From: Chloroflexota bacterium
GTDB lineage: Bacteria; Chloroflexota; Anaerolineae; Caldilineales; Caldilineaceae
Direction of reading: 5' to 3'
Assembly (NCBI GenBank): GCA_003451595.1
Contig: DMDA01000003.1
Location: 23,951 to 87,950, forward strand
DNA: 64,000 bases
A program made the position numbers and the translations under genes. The first letter of the stretch is position 1; every line of letters starts with the position of its first letter. Positions 45,114-54,965 of the stretch are shown here, one piece after another. Under the pieces are notes generated by a model, which saw only the letters and a program-made list of their open reading frames with translations, had not been told where the DNA came from and did not search any database.

Positions 45114-46427
45114 CTAGGTGTTCGGCAGCGTCTGCGGCGGCAACGCGCCCGCCGGGTAGACACGAATCTCGGTCATCTGCCCGCCGTTGCCGTGCGTCGA
45201 AGCGCGGTTGTACAGCAGATAGGTGTCATAGGGATCGACGCCGCGATGGGCGGGCGCCGTGAAGATCACGTCGGCGCTCTCGCCGGCGTTGAAGGTCACG
45301 GTGCTGGTCAGGTAGCTGGTGTCGGCGCCAGTGCGACCGCGCAGCAACGTGGCGTCTCGCCCGATGACCTGCAGCTTGATTCCCGTGGCGGTCATCGCCG
45401 CCTCGGTAAAGCCCAGGTTGGCAAAGCGCAGCAACACCCGTTCGCCAGCGTTGCAGGTGATCAGCGACGACAACGGCTGATATTGCAGGTGCGGAGCGCC
45501 TGGCGGCGCCACCAGGTCGCCGTCTGCCGCGCGTGCGACGGCAAAAGTGAACGCATCGGGATTCGAAGCTGATGGCGCAAAGGGCGCGTTGGGCGCAATC
45601 GTATCGGGCCAGGTGCGCCCGTTGATCAGCCCGAAGTCGACGCGGTACTCCGTCCACTGTGGGAGTTGGATGTGCGAGTCGTCCCAGTGCGCCTCATTCC
45701 AGACCTCAGAGAGCAGCAAGCCAAACTCACGGTCGTAGCCGGTCGAACCGTCGCCATCGTTGTAGGCGTAGCGTCCACTGGGATAGAGCGACGTGTTCCC
45801 ATTCTGCGTCGGGCGCACGATCACCATGCCGGTCATGCCCATGTGGACATGCTCGATATCCTCGACATGGCAGTGATACATGTACGTCCCCGGATCGTGC
45901 GGGCGGAAGACGTAGGTGAAATTGCGCTCGATGGGCACCGAGACCGACCCCATCGGTTCGCCATCGAAGAAGGGGATGACGTGACGGAAACCGTGCCAGT
46001 GCAGCGTGTGCGCATCAACCAGGTCGGGGCGGATTGCCAGCCCCAGGTTGGTGAGTTGCAGACGCATAGTGGTTTCCTGGTTGACCCAGAACATCGGCGC
46101 CGAGTGCTGCGCCCGCATCTTTTGCGCCATCACCTGGGTTTGATCCAGACCTGTGACATTGCGGAAGCCGAAAACATAGGTGGTGAACGGCGCCGGCGCC
46201 ATATTGTCGGGATGAAACGGCGGCATTGCGGGCGACGCTGGCAGACCGATCCAGCCGTCGGTGGCGGCAAAGGCCAGGTCAGGGGCAGCTTCCTGCGCGC
46301 CTACGCTCTGTGCTGGCGATAGCCAGCCTTTGCCGACAAAGCCGGGCACGACGCTCATCCCTGCCGCCGCCAATGCCGCCCCGCCAGCGATTCGAAAGAA
46401 GTTCCGTCGAGAGATAGGTTTTCGCAT
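45114..46427 (-). CDS. Tat-exported multicopper oxidase
   Basis: A 437-residue protein with a twin-arginine signal (SRRNFFRIAGGAALAAAG, residues 6-23), so it is exported folded with cofactor. Copper-ligand motifs are HTLHWHGF (H143, H145) and YHCHVEDIEHVHMGM (H185, H187, H193/H195, with the following methionine). A second domain (GERVLLRFANLGFTEAAMT...GIKLQVIGRDAT) lacks the third-domain HPxHxHG motif of laccases, so it is a short two-domain type. It would oxidise phenolics or metal ions at the cell surface; the substrate is unknown. First gene of the copper group. Confidence 0.87.
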   Translation of the reverse strand: MRKPISRRNFFRIAGGAALAAAGMSVVPGFVGKGWLSPAQSVGAQEAAPDLAFAATDGWIGLPASPAMPPFHPDNMAPAPFTTYVFGFRNVTGLDQTQVMAQKMRAQHSAPMFWVNQETTMRLQLTNLGLAIRPDLVDAHTLHWHGFRHVIPFFDGEPMGSVSVPIERNFTYVFRPHDPGTYMYHCHVEDIEHVHMGMTGMVIVRPTQNGNTSLYPSGRYAYNDGDGSTGYDREFGLLLSEVWNEAHWDDSHIQLPQWTEYRVDFGLINGRTWPDTIAPNAPFAPSASNPDAFTFAVARAADGDLVAPPGAPHLQYQPLSSLITCNAGERVLLRFANLGFTEAAMTATGIKLQVIGRDATLLRGRTGADTSYLTSTVTFNAGESADVIFTAPAHRGVDPYDTYLLYNRASTHGNGGQMTEIRVYPAGALPPQTLPNT

Positions 46428-46502
46428 CTGTGTTCTCCTCTGTAGGTGCGATCCGTCTGGCGCGGGCGCCGGGTGACCGGACGCCCACGCCAAGACATGA
46501 CG

Positions 46503-49500
46503 CTAACGGGACGATGAAATGACGGGCAAGAAGATCGCATTCTCGCTGTACATCTGACGTTCAGGGCGCACGGTGTACTCGGCCCGCGTCACCGGCTGGA
46601 TCAGGCCAGCGCCCTGTTCCGTCGCAATCTGCACAAAGACCGGTGGCACATCGCCGCCGCCGAAGTTATCGACGCGGGTGCTATTCGTCGGCGTGACGTA
46701 ATAGATGCCGATGCGTCCGCCAGCGGCGGCGCGAGCGGCGGGCCATGCGTTGCTGCCGCCCAGGACATTGCCCGTACCGATCAACACGCCGTTGCGGTAG
46801 ATGTTGATCGTGCCGTCGGCCAGTGTGCGTGCGCCAAGCTGGTCGCCGACGTTGAAGGTGACGCCTGGGAAGGTCAATCGCAGCCGCCACCCATTCGTCG
46901 GATCGTGCGTCCAGATCTGAATCTCGTCGTCGATCGGACGGCGGTCGTAGTTCACGTTGATCACGGACATGCTGGCGCTGGTGGCGCTGGCGCCGTTGAG
47001 CTTCAGCAACAGGCCGACCTCTTCGGCGTTGGCGGCGATGTCCGTAAAGGTGAAGAACGCCTCCTGATTTGCGCCGTAGCTGCCGCCAAGCCAGTGCACA
47101 GTCGACAACCCGTCCGCCGTCACGTCAAGCTGATTGGCGCTGACCGCAAACCGACTGCTCTGTCCGCCCCAGTTGGCGCCAGGTGCGCCGTCGGCGCGGT
47201 TGAAGTTGTCCAGCACCGGCGTGTAGGGGAATGCGACGACTGTGCCATAGAGTTCATCCGCGCCGATGTCGATGCCGCCATCCCAGGGACGGGTCTGACC
47301 ATCGATATCGTCGCCAGGGGCGCTGACGCCACTGCGATTCTCGGCGCCCGCATTCACCGCTGGCGAGCCGGTGGCGATATGGTAATCGCCGAGCAGGTTT
47401 GGCGTCGCCAATGGTGTGACCATGACCGTGTCCACGAAGCGTGGGTTGCCGCGCCACGGCGCCACGCTCACTGAGGTCTGATACTCGCTCACGACCAGCG
47501 GCGCGCTGCCCACGATGTTGCTGGCGTCGGGGAGCGTGCCCATGGTCGTCTGCAACAACGAATTGGTTGGCGTCAGCATACCGACGCTGTCGGAGACGCC
47601 CATATCCCAGTAGTTGATCGGGAAGGGATCGCCATCCAGACCGATGCCGACGACCGCGCCACCGGTGAAGGCGCCGGCGCGATTGCCCCAGAAGATATTG
47701 TTGAAGAGGAGCGGGTCGCTGAAGATCGGCGCGCCAGCGGGCAGCGTCGCTTGCAACAGGGCGCTGTTGCGCGCCGTCGCCAGACCGGCTGGGGCTGCCT
47801 GGCCGTTGCTGGTCATCGCCGTTGCCGTCGTGATGTTGTTCATCACTGTGTTGTTGAAGAAGCGGACATTGGGTGCATCGTTGAGCGAGACGCCGCCGCC
47901 TTCATGCGTCGAGACATTGTTGACGATGACATTGTTGTAGAGGTTGTACGGGAAGTTGCCCGCCATCAGGAAGCGCACACCGCCGCCATCGTCGTTGCTC
48001 AGGTTCGCCTGGATCAGGTTGTCATGGATGTTGACCGGCCCGGCGCCCGGCGAAAGCACGCGGAAGTCCGCCGGCAGCTCGCCCGCGATCATGACGCCGC
48101 CGCCTTCGTCGTAGGAACGGTTAAAGTAGATGCGGTTGTGGTGAATCTGACCATTCGGGCTGTAGCCGTAGTGGCTGATGCCGCCGCCGTACTCTGCCGA
48201 GTAGTTGCCGCAGATGTCGTTATAGGCGATCTCATAGTTCTCAGCGCCGGAGAAGACGCCGATTGCGCCGGCCAGATTGGTGCCGCCGTTGGCAATCACG
48301 CGATTGTAGCGGATCGTCACGTTGTCGTTCTGGTTGTCGTTGAAGGCGCCCGGCAGATGGGGCGTGCCGAGACGAATCGCCGCCGCGTAAGCGCCGCCGT
48401 TGCTCTGCAGGATGTTGTTGGTGATGCGCATGTAACGGGCGTACGCATTGGCGAAGATGCCACCGCCCTGCACCGCAGCAAACTCCTTCGTTGTCGGGTC
48501 AGCAGGCGCCAGGTTGTTGGGGAAACCCTGCTGATCGCCGCCTTGAATGGTCATGCCATCGATGGCGACATAGCGCGTCGCTGTCATTTCAGCGGCCTCC
48601 GCCAACACGTAGATGACCGGCCCTTCGTACATCGCCTGGTTGCCATCCCAGGTCAGGCTCTGGACAAAGGTGCGCCATTGCGCTGCGTAGGCGGTGTCGC
48701 CAGCGATGCCGCGACCATCGATCAGGGTGCCCAACACATAGCTGGCGTCACTGCGGACGCCACCCGGCCCCACGCCTTGCAGGGTCAGCGGCGAGTAGAT
48801 GACGATATTCTCGAAGTAGGCGCCGTTCGGGTTCCACAATTCTGTGGCGCCCGGATAGACGATGACGACACGTGGGCGGGTGCCTGTCGCCGCTGCCGCC
48901 GCATCGATGCCAGCCTGCACCGTAGCATAGGTGCGTCCTGGCCCAACCTCGAAGAGCATGGGGTTGTAGCCGCTGCCGATAACATGGAAGCTGAGACCGT
49001 TCACGGTGGCGTTGCCATTGGCGGCGCGGATCCCAAGCTGGTGCACGCCGGTGGGAATGCTTGTCGGTACGGTCACATTGATCACGCGGTCTGTCCAGCT
49101 ATTGACTTGCAACGCCAATGCGCCGTCAAACAGCACCTCGCCCGGAGTGGCGCCGAAGCCCTGGCCTTCGATAGTGAACTGACGATTGTCCGACGTCAGG
49201 TTGAGCCGCACAAAGGGACGCGACACCGCAAACAACTGCGGCGTGGCGTCATCCAGGAAGCACTGCGGCGGCGTAGCATACTGCGAACCGCCCGCCAGGA
49301 TGCCCGGCACAATCTGCGTCGGCGCCAGGTCGGAAGGCACGATCAGACCTGGATAGACCTCGAAGGTGGCGCCGATCGTGCGGTACTGCGGGTTGTAGTT
49401 CGGATTGAGCGCGCCTGGCTGCCCTGGGTCGTTGCCGAGAATGTAGTACATCCCGGCGCAGATACCCGCCGGCATCGGGCAGTTCACCGAGTAGGTGGAG

Positions 49501-52283
49501 GGCAGCAGCACCTCGTAGACGCCGTTGTAGTCGGGTGTGATCGTCGTCACCAGATTGTTGGTGAAGTCGTAGACGCCGATCGGGATGTTGAAGATGCCAG
49601 CCTTTTCGCCAAAGTTGATGCTCTGCGGATCGGTGGAGACGGTCAGGTCATCGATGATGTAGCCCTTCCACTTGCCCGGAATCGGCACCTCGGTAAAGAG
49701 ATTGAAGGTTGGGGCAATCGACTTGCCGTTGTTGAGCGTCACCAGCTTGACATCACAGAGCGGGCGCTGCTGACCTTCGTAGATCGAGCCGCCTGCTTCG
49801 GCAAAAGCCGGGTTGTAGGTGGCGTTCGGCCCATCGGCGCCGACGCCAGCCACATCGACGGTGTGCAGCGCGCCGGCGCACGCGGGCGGCGGCACCTGCG
49901 GGACAAACTGGTCACCGTCGAAGACATTGACGTCCTCTTCCCGCGTGACCCGATACAGTGGGCGACCGAAGATAGTGTCATTGGGAATTTCGACCTGCAC
50001 CAGGTAGTCGCCGGCAGGCAATGGCGCCGGATCGACGCCGCCAAGACACTGCTCATTCACGACATCGTAGCCGGTGGTCAGGCAGCCTTCTGTGAAGCCA
50101 TAGTTGCCATCCAATGCAGCGAAACCGTCCTGCACCTGCGTGCCGGTCAGCGGCGCTTCAATGCAACGCCGCCCGCCAATCACCTGATTGCCGGCGCCAT
50201 CGGTGGGCAGCACTTCCTGATTGCCGGCGCCAAAGGGCAGCGGTGCACCGTTGGCATCGCGCGCAATGCAGTCAATCGGATGTTCCCAGGTCTCGGTGAG
50301 CTGTGAACCAAGCAGGCGCCCAAAGCGGTAAGAACCGTCGGGGTTGAGTTCGTATTGGCGACGTGCGTCACAGGGCGCGCCCGAGTTCGTTCCGCAGCGC
50401 ACTGGCTGGTAGAGATTCACGCGAATGTCGGGAATGCCGGGCTGGAAAGGCTCGACTGCGGCGTAACGCGGGTCTAGCTCGTTGCGCGTGGTGTCGTAGG
50501 AGACCGTACCGACGATGCCGCCATTGCGCGGTCCGCCGCGTGTGCCTGCTGCGTCATATGCCTTGACGCCCCAATCGATGCGCGCACCTTGACCGAGGAT
50601 CGGTAGGACGCCGACATCGACGCCATTGCCGAGAATCGTCGTTGGCTCCGACTGATTGACGACCTGATAGGTGATGCCGGTGGTGTAGTAGCGGTCGTTA
50701 TAGGCTTCGAGCACCATCCACGAACTCATCGGGTAGGCCTTCTCGAAGGCGTAGTAACCGTTGACGTCGGTTGTCGACGCAATCGACATGCGGTCAATCT
50801 CGCTGTTGTCACGATCTTTGAGCACGACCAGGTAGTTGGCGATGCCGCGTTCGCCGGGGTCGCGCTTGCCATTCTCGTTCGTATCCTCAAAGACGTAACC
50901 GTCAAAGGGCGTGAACCAGCCGGTGAGGAAGGGGGTGCCCATGTCATACATCTCACCGTTCTCCACTGTCACCTGGATCCAATCCAGGATGTAATGCAGG
51001 TTCTCATCCCACCAGGTGAAGAGGTAGTTGCCGTCAGGCACATTGTTGATCTCGAACCGGCCGTTTTCGTCGGTCTTACCAATATAGACAGCCGTGTCGC
51101 CATTCTGCAGGTCGGAGAGCGCCACCCAGCCATTGTCGATGGGACCAGTCACTTTGGAGCCATTGAAGCCGCTCCAAATGTCGCCGTAGTAGGGTAGCCC
51201 GCCAGTCTGCGGCAGGAAGACCGAGGCGGCGACCAATGTGCCGCGCACACCGCCGGTCACTGTTGTGTCGGTCAGCAAATCGGTGGGGCGCACGAAGCCA
51301 AACATCGTCCAGGGGAAGGGTTCGCCCGCCACCACAAACTCGTTGTCGAGACCGGTGCCGCCTTCCTGCAGCCACGTGTCCCAGCTCCAGGAGCCTTCGA
51401 GCGTGGTCGTCTCTGTCCATGGTTCACCGTCGGGCGGCGACACGACCACGTCGTAGCGCAACGGTCCCAGGTTAGGCACGACGATGTCGCCATTTTCATC
51501 GCTGATCAAGCAGCCATTCAACTCGCGCCCGATCGGATTCATCTCGGCGTCGTAGATGGTGCAAAGCGGATTGCCAAACATATCAACGGAGACCTGACCG
51601 ACGGTGTCGTTGATTATGGCGCGAAAACCTGCCAACCCGCGTTCAGCCGGTGCATCGAACTGGCCATTGACTGACGAGATGTCTTCAAAGACCTTGATGC
51701 GGATCGTGGCTGTTGGCAGCGGGTCGGGCTGCAGGCGTACGGTGACCGGGCCGCTGAGCGGCACGGTGAAATGCTGCCCACCGATCTTGTAACCTTCCGC
51801 CACCACCGAGATCAGATATTTGCCGGGTGGCAGATCGAACCCACCCCCAAGGAAGTCATCCTGATCGCCCTGGGTGACGATTGGCGCTGCGCCAGGCACT
51901 GCGCGCAATGAAGGCCAATCACAGTTCGCCGGATAATCCGGGTCTGGGTCGCCATTCGACAGCAACGGCGAACAGCCCGCATCGCGCGGTTGCAGCGGGT
52001 TGCCGGTATTGTCTTCATTGATGATGTAGCGGAACTCCGTGATCGGATCACCGGCTGTCACCGGGCCGCCTGGCGCATCCGGCTCTGTACGGGCGCTCAC
52101 CACCTGCACCTGTAGACGCGTCGTTGTTGTCTGAGCAACTGGCGCGGCTGCGGCCGGCGTCGCTGGCGTGAGCAGCGGAGAAAATATAACAGCAAACACG
52201 AGAGACAACTGGATCAGCACATGTAGCGTGCGTGGCTCGTTGTGCCGACCCAGGGCGATTCCCCGCCGATTGAGATTCATCAT
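46503..52283 (-). CDS. Giant surface protein: SdrD-B-like, IPT/TIG, beta-helix and LamG domains
   Basis: A 1926-residue secreted protein. A long basic N-terminus and hydrophobic signal (VLIQLSLVFAVIFSPLLTPATPAAAA) are followed by several B-type collagen-binding-like domains (GYVFEDTNENGKRDPGERGIANYLVVLKD, GLAGFRAIINDTVG). A TIG-like domain (FTIEGQGFGATPGEVLFDG) and a right-handed beta-helix of polymorphic N-rich repeats come next (GGIFANAYARYMRITNNILQSNGG, YNDICGNYSAEYGGGISHYG). A concanavalin-like C-terminal domain and the tail AIFLPVISSSR complete it. AAGGAGG lies 5 nt before ATG 52283; a second ATG at 52280 is equally placed. It is probably an adhesin or sheath component. It is divergent from the kinase/regulator pair. 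Confidence 0.85.
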   Translation of the reverse strand: MMNLNRRGIALGRHNEPRTLHVLIQLSLVFAVIFSPLLTPATPAAAAPVAQTTTTRLQVQVVSARTEPDAPGGPVTAGDPITEFRYIINEDNTGNPLQPRDAGCSPLLSNGDPDPDYPANCDWPSLRAVPGAAPIVTQGDQDDFLGGGFDLPPGKYLISVVAEGYKIGGQHFTVPLSGPVTVRLQPDPLPTATIRIKVFEDISSVNGQFDAPAERGLAGFRAIINDTVGQVSVDMFGNPLCTIYDAEMNPIGRELNGCLISDENGDIVVPNLGPLRYDVVVSPPDGEPWTETTTLEGSWSWDTWLQEGGTGLDNEFVVAGEPFPWTMFGFVRPTDLLTDTTVTGGVRGTLVAASVFLPQTGGLPYYGDIWSGFNGSKVTGPIDNGWVALSDLQNGDTAVYIGKTDENGRFEINNVPDGNYLFTWWDENLHYILDWIQVTVENGEMYDMGTPFLTGWFTPFDGYVFEDTNENGKRDPGERGIANYLVVLKDRDNSEIDRMSIASTTDVNGYYAFEKAYPMSSWMVLEAYNDRYYTTGITYQVVNQSEPTTILGNGVDVGVLPILGQGARIDWGVKAYDAAGTRGGPRNGGIVGTVSYDTTRNELDPRYAAVEPFQPGIPDIRVNLYQPVRCGTNSGAPCDARRQYELNPDGSYRFGRLLGSQLTETWEHPIDCIARDANGAPLPFGAGNQEVLPTDGAGNQVIGGRRCIEAPLTGTQVQDGFAALDGNYGFTEGCLTTGYDVVNEQCLGGVDPAPLPAGDYLVQVEIPNDTIFGRPLYRVTREEDVNVFDGDQFVPQVPPPACAGALHTVDVAGVGADGPNATYNPAFAEAGGSIYEGQQRPLCDVKLVTLNNGKSIAPTFNLFTEVPIPGKWKGYIIDDLTVSTDPQSINFGEKAGIFNIPIGVYDFTNNLVTTITPDYNGVYEVLLPSTYSVNCPMPAGICAGMYYILGNDPGQPGALNPNYNPQYRTIGATFEVYPGLIVPSDLAPTQIVPGILAGGSQYATPPQCFLDDATPQLFAVSRPFVRLNLTSDNRQFTIEGQGFGATPGEVLFDGALALQVNSWTDRVINVTVPTSIPTGVHQLGIRAANGNATVNGLSFHVIGSGYNPMLFEVGPGRTYATVQAGIDAAAAATGTRPRVVIVYPGATELWNPNGAYFENIVIYSPLTLQGVGPGGVRSDASYVLGTLIDGRGIAGDTAYAAQWRTFVQSLTWDGNQAMYEGPVIYVLAEAAEMTATRYVAIDGMTIQGGDQQGFPNNLAPADPTTKEFAAVQGGGIFANAYARYMRITNNILQSNGGAYAAAIRLGTPHLPGAFNDNQNDNVTIRYNRVIANGGTNLAGAIGVFSGAENYEIAYNDICGNYSAEYGGGISHYGYSPNGQIHHNRIYFNRSYDEGGGVMIAGELPADFRVLSPGAGPVNIHDNLIQANLSNDDGGGVRFLMAGNFPYNLYNNVIVNNVSTHEGGGVSLNDAPNVRFFNNTVMNNITTATAMTSNGQAAPAGLATARNSALLQATLPAGAPIFSDPLLFNNIFWGNRAGAFTGGAVVGIGLDGDPFPINYWDMGVSDSVGMLTPTNSLLQTTMGTLPDASNIVGSAPLVVSEYQTSVSVAPWRGNPRFVDTVMVTPLATPNLLGDYHIATGSPAVNAGAENRSGVSAPGDDIDGQTRPWDGGIDIGADELYGTVVAFPYTPVLDNFNRADGAPGANWGGQSSRFAVSANQLDVTADGLSTVHWLGGSYGANQEAFFTFTDIAANAEEVGLLLKLNGASATSASMSVINVNYDRRPIDDEIQIWTHDPTNGWRLRLTFPGVTFNVGDQLGARTLADGTINIYRNGVLIGTGNVLGGSNAWPAARAAAGGRIGIYYVTPTNSTRVDNFGGGDVPPVFVQIATEQGAGLIQPVTRAEYTVRPERQMYSENAIFLPVISSSR

Positions 52284-52407
52284 GCGTCCTCCTTGGGTGA
52301 CAGGATATCCTTGTTCCCGACTGATGATATGGCAAGGCCAGGGTAGCATGGATTGCGGAGGGCGTGGGTCAAAGTTGCGTTGAGAGAATGTCGCGATTGT
52401 GTCAAAA

Positions 52408-52452
52408 TGTCAGCAGTTTGCAAGCTACTGTCAGCATCAAATCGCCTATACT
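52408..52452 (+). promoter_or_regulatory. Direct-repeat regulator site and -10 of the kinase gene
   Basis: TGTCAGCA occurs at 52408-52415 and 52429-52436, exactly 21 bp (two helical turns) apart, and a related TGTCAAAA lies at about 52400. TATACT (52447-52452) follows. Tandem direct repeats at two-turn spacing over a -35 region are what OmpR-type regulators bind. The intergenic region is shared with the giant surface-protein gene. Confidence 0.5.
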
Positions 52453-52495
52453 GCAACTACGACGCGATTGGTCATAGGTGCAAAGGGCGCAAACA

Positions 52496-53677
52496 ATGTT
52501 CGAACACGTCGCCATTCCTTCCTTACGGCCTCAACGTGAGCGCGGTGCTCGCAAACCAGCTGCCACCTCGCCACAAACTTTGCATGAAAAATATCTGCGG
52601 CTTGTCAACATTCTACGATTCTTGCTGCCCGCCCTGCTCCTCCTCGTCGCCAATGGCTTCGAGTTGTATGAGCACTGGAATCAAATCGTTCTGTTCGATA
52701 TTCAGTTGCTGAGCGAGATTCTCATTTTTGGGGTGCTGGGACCAGTTCTGGTCTTTGTCTGGTTGTCCTACATCGGCGTCCTGATCAAGAAGCTGGCCTT
52801 TGCCAATGGTGAGTTGGCAAGGGTCAACGCCTCGCTGGAAAAACAGGTGGCGGAGCGCACTGCGACCCTGGCCATGCGCAACCAGGAGCTGGCGCTCGCC
52901 AATGCCGAGCTGGCCAACAAGAACCAGGAATTGCGTCAGCTTGACCAGTTAAAGTCCGACTTCGTAGCGTTGGTGAGTCACGAATTGCGTGCGCCACTGA
53001 CGACCCTGAATGGAGCCATCGAAATGACCTTGCAAGCACAGTGCACGCTGCCAGAGCGGCCGCGCCAACTGCTAGAAGTCATGGCTGCAGAAAGCCGTCG
53101 TCTCACCCGATTTGTGCAAACCATCCTGGATTTGTCACGGCTGGAAGCGGGCAAGATCAAGATCAATCCGGGCATGGTGGCTGTAAAGCCGCTGCTGACG
53201 CGCAGCGTGGCCGCCACGCTAGGTCACACCAATCGGCCAATTGTCTGGCAAACCGCAAGTCGCACCCCGCCGGTGTGGGCGGATGAAGTGCATCTGGAGC
53301 AGATCGTGCGCAACATCCTGACCAATGCGGACAAGTACACGCCCCCTGACACTCCGGTGGAGATCGCCGTGAATCAAGTCAGCGGTGGCATCCAAATTGA
53401 CATCACCGATCACGGTCCGGGGATTCCTGCAGCTGCGCAGAGGCAGATTTTTGATCGCTTCTACCGCCAGCCAGAAGCTGATGGTGGGGTGACGCCAGGA
53501 TGGGGGCTTGGCCTTTACTTTGCGCGCGCCTTGACCGAGGCGCAGGGAGGGCGTTTGACTGTCGCCTCGCCGGTGCATGCAGACGCCAGGCAACCGGGGA
53601 CGCGTTTCTCGCTGCTGCTGCCGCTAGCAGAGACGGTGGCACAGACACCGACAGAGACAACGGCGGCGGAAGGATAA
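52496..53677 (+). CDS. Membrane-bound sensor histidine kinase
   Basis: A 393-residue kinase. Two hydrophobic segments (about 38-54 and 68-98) have only a short loop between them, so there is no extracellular sensor domain. A long coiled coil (100-155, rich in NQELALANAEL-type repeats) leads to the dimerisation box with phospho-H162 (FVALVSHELRAPLTTLNG). The ATPase domain has N box IVRNILTNADKY, G1 DHGPGIP and G2 GWGLGLYFARALT. The partner response regulator follows after 6 bp. The start at 52496 has AAGGG upstream; an in-frame GTG at 52478 is the alternative. Confidence 0.93.
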   Translation: MFEHVAIPSLRPQRERGARKPAATSPQTLHEKYLRLVNILRFLLPALLLLVANGFELYEHWNQIVLFDIQLLSEILIFGVLGPVLVFVWLSYIGVLIKKLAFANGELARVNASLEKQVAERTATLAMRNQELALANAELANKNQELRQLDQLKSDFVALVSHELRAPLTTLNGAIEMTLQAQCTLPERPRQLLEVMAAESRRLTRFVQTILDLSRLEAGKIKINPGMVAVKPLLTRSVAATLGHTNRPIVWQTASRTPPVWADEVHLEQIVRNILTNADKYTPPDTPVEIAVNQVSGGIQIDITDHGPGIPAAAQRQIFDRFYRQPEADGGVTPGWGLGLYFARALTEAQGGRLTVASPVHADARQPGTRFSLLLPLAETVAQTPTETTAAEG

Positions 53678-53683
53678 TCAACA

Positions 53684-54391
53684 GTGGTCGACCTGTTGCT
53701 AATCGACGACGATAAAGCGTTGACAGACCTACTCGGTGAGTATCTGCGCGCGCGCGGCTACAATGTGATTGTCGCACATGATGGCGCCGACGGCTTGCGC
53801 AAAGCACACGCCAGCCAACCGGCGCTAGTCATCCTCGATGTCTCGATGCCGATGCGCAACGGTTGGTTTGTTCTCGAACGCATCCGCGAGTTGTCCGATG
53901 TGCCGGTGTTGATGGTGACAGCCCACAACGATGAGGAGAGCATCCTGCGCGGTTTTGCGCTTGGCGCCGACGACTACGTCATCAAACCATTCTCATTCGC
54001 CGAACTGGTCGCACGTATCAGCGCTATCCTCAACCGGATCCGCCGTGCGGAAAGCAACCATGCCGCCGTACAAGTCTTTGGCGATCTGACCATCGATTTG
54101 TCCGACAAGCGCGTCTGGCGTGACAAAGAGCTGATTCACCTGACGCCTACCGAATTCAAATTGCTGGCCGTGCTGATTCGCCAGGCCGGGCGCGTGGTGA
54201 CACAGGAAGAGTTGGTGCGCGAAGCATGGGGAGAGGAGTACTTGGAGGATGTCGGGTACGTGCGTCGCTACGTCTGGCATTTGCGGCGTAAGCTCGAAGT
54301 TGACCCCGATCACCCACGTTACATCCACAACGACCGCGGCTATGGCTATCGCTTCGAACCAATATTGACGTTGCCAGCCGTCGATTGTTGA
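53684..54391 (+). CDS. OmpR/PhoB-family response regulator
   Basis: A 235-residue regulator with a GTG start. The receiver domain has acidic DDD at 8-10, phospho-acceptor D52 (VILDVSMPMRNG), T-containing LMVTAHND and lysine in DDYVIKPF. The C-terminal winged helix has LTPTEFKLLAVLIRQAGRVVTQEELVREAWG and ends RYIHNDRGYGYRFE. It is phosphorylated by the kinase encoded just upstream and probably binds the direct repeats in the divergent promoter region, which also serves the giant surface protein. Confidence 0.95.
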   Translation: MVDLLLIDDDKALTDLLGEYLRARGYNVIVAHDGADGLRKAHASQPALVILDVSMPMRNGWFVLERIRELSDVPVLMVTAHNDEESILRGFALGADDYVIKPFSFAELVARISAILNRIRRAESNHAAVQVFGDLTIDLSDKRVWRDKELIHLTPTEFKLLAVLIRQAGRVVTQEELVREAWGEEYLEDVGYVRRYVWHLRRKLEVDPDHPRYIHNDRGYGYRFEPILTLPAVDC

Positions 54392-54456
54392 CTCCTGACG
54401 AGGTTAATCTTCACTGTTGAAGATCGCCTGATCGCGCAGTGTGGGCGCTGCGCAGT

Positions 54457-54831
54457 CTATGCCCAGCGCCGCACCGTCATGCGGATAACCCGGTCGCGCC
54501 CGGTCTGTTCCTCCACCAGGGTGAAGCCAGCGGACTCAACCTCGGCCATCACCTTATGATAGGCATAGCGCTGCTGAATCGCGTCGAGCTGCGTACGTAT
54601 CGTCGCCATTTGCATGTCGTCGCCGATGGCCTCATACAGCCCATCATCCGTCGCGCGAAAGGCAAATTTGGCGCCCTTCACCTGCACCACCAGCGGCGCC
54701 TGCCCCGAAAAGCCGCTCCACAGATGGGTATAGCGCTGGTTCTCCTGGTAACTCAACTTCAGATCGTCCAGAGCGCGCTTGATCAGCGCCAGATCGCGTA
54801 ACTCTGTCTTAATGCGAACAAACTTCGACAT
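54457..54831 (-). CDS. DUF1257 (Ycf35-like) protein
   Basis: A 124-residue protein starting MSKFVRIKTELRDLALIKRALDDL, with the central QAPLVVQVKGAKFAFRATDDG and the end GRDRVIRMTVRRWA. This is the DUF1257/Ycf35 family, of unknown function, best known from plastids and cyanobacteria. The start at 54831 has AGGAGG 7 nt upstream; the longer open frame is non-coding leader. It is convergent with the response regulator, and the 65-bp gap between them holds two small hairpins (ATCTTC/GAAGAT and GCGCAG/CTGCGC). Confidence 0.85.
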   Translation of the reverse strand: MSKFVRIKTELRDLALIKRALDDLKLSYQENQRYTHLWSGFSGQAPLVVQVKGAKFAFRATDDGLYEAIGDDMQMATIRTQLDAIQQRYAYHKVMAEVESAGFTLVEEQTGRDRVIRMTVRRWA

Positions 54832-54965
54832 GATCGATCCTCCTGTAGAAATCAGTGGCTTGTGCTCGGCAACCTGGATGGCTCCTGACATTATAGCCTG
54901 CACCTGGCGACAACACTGTAATCGGCAGTGAGGGCTGCAGCATCGAGTTCATGCGTGCAGCAGCG

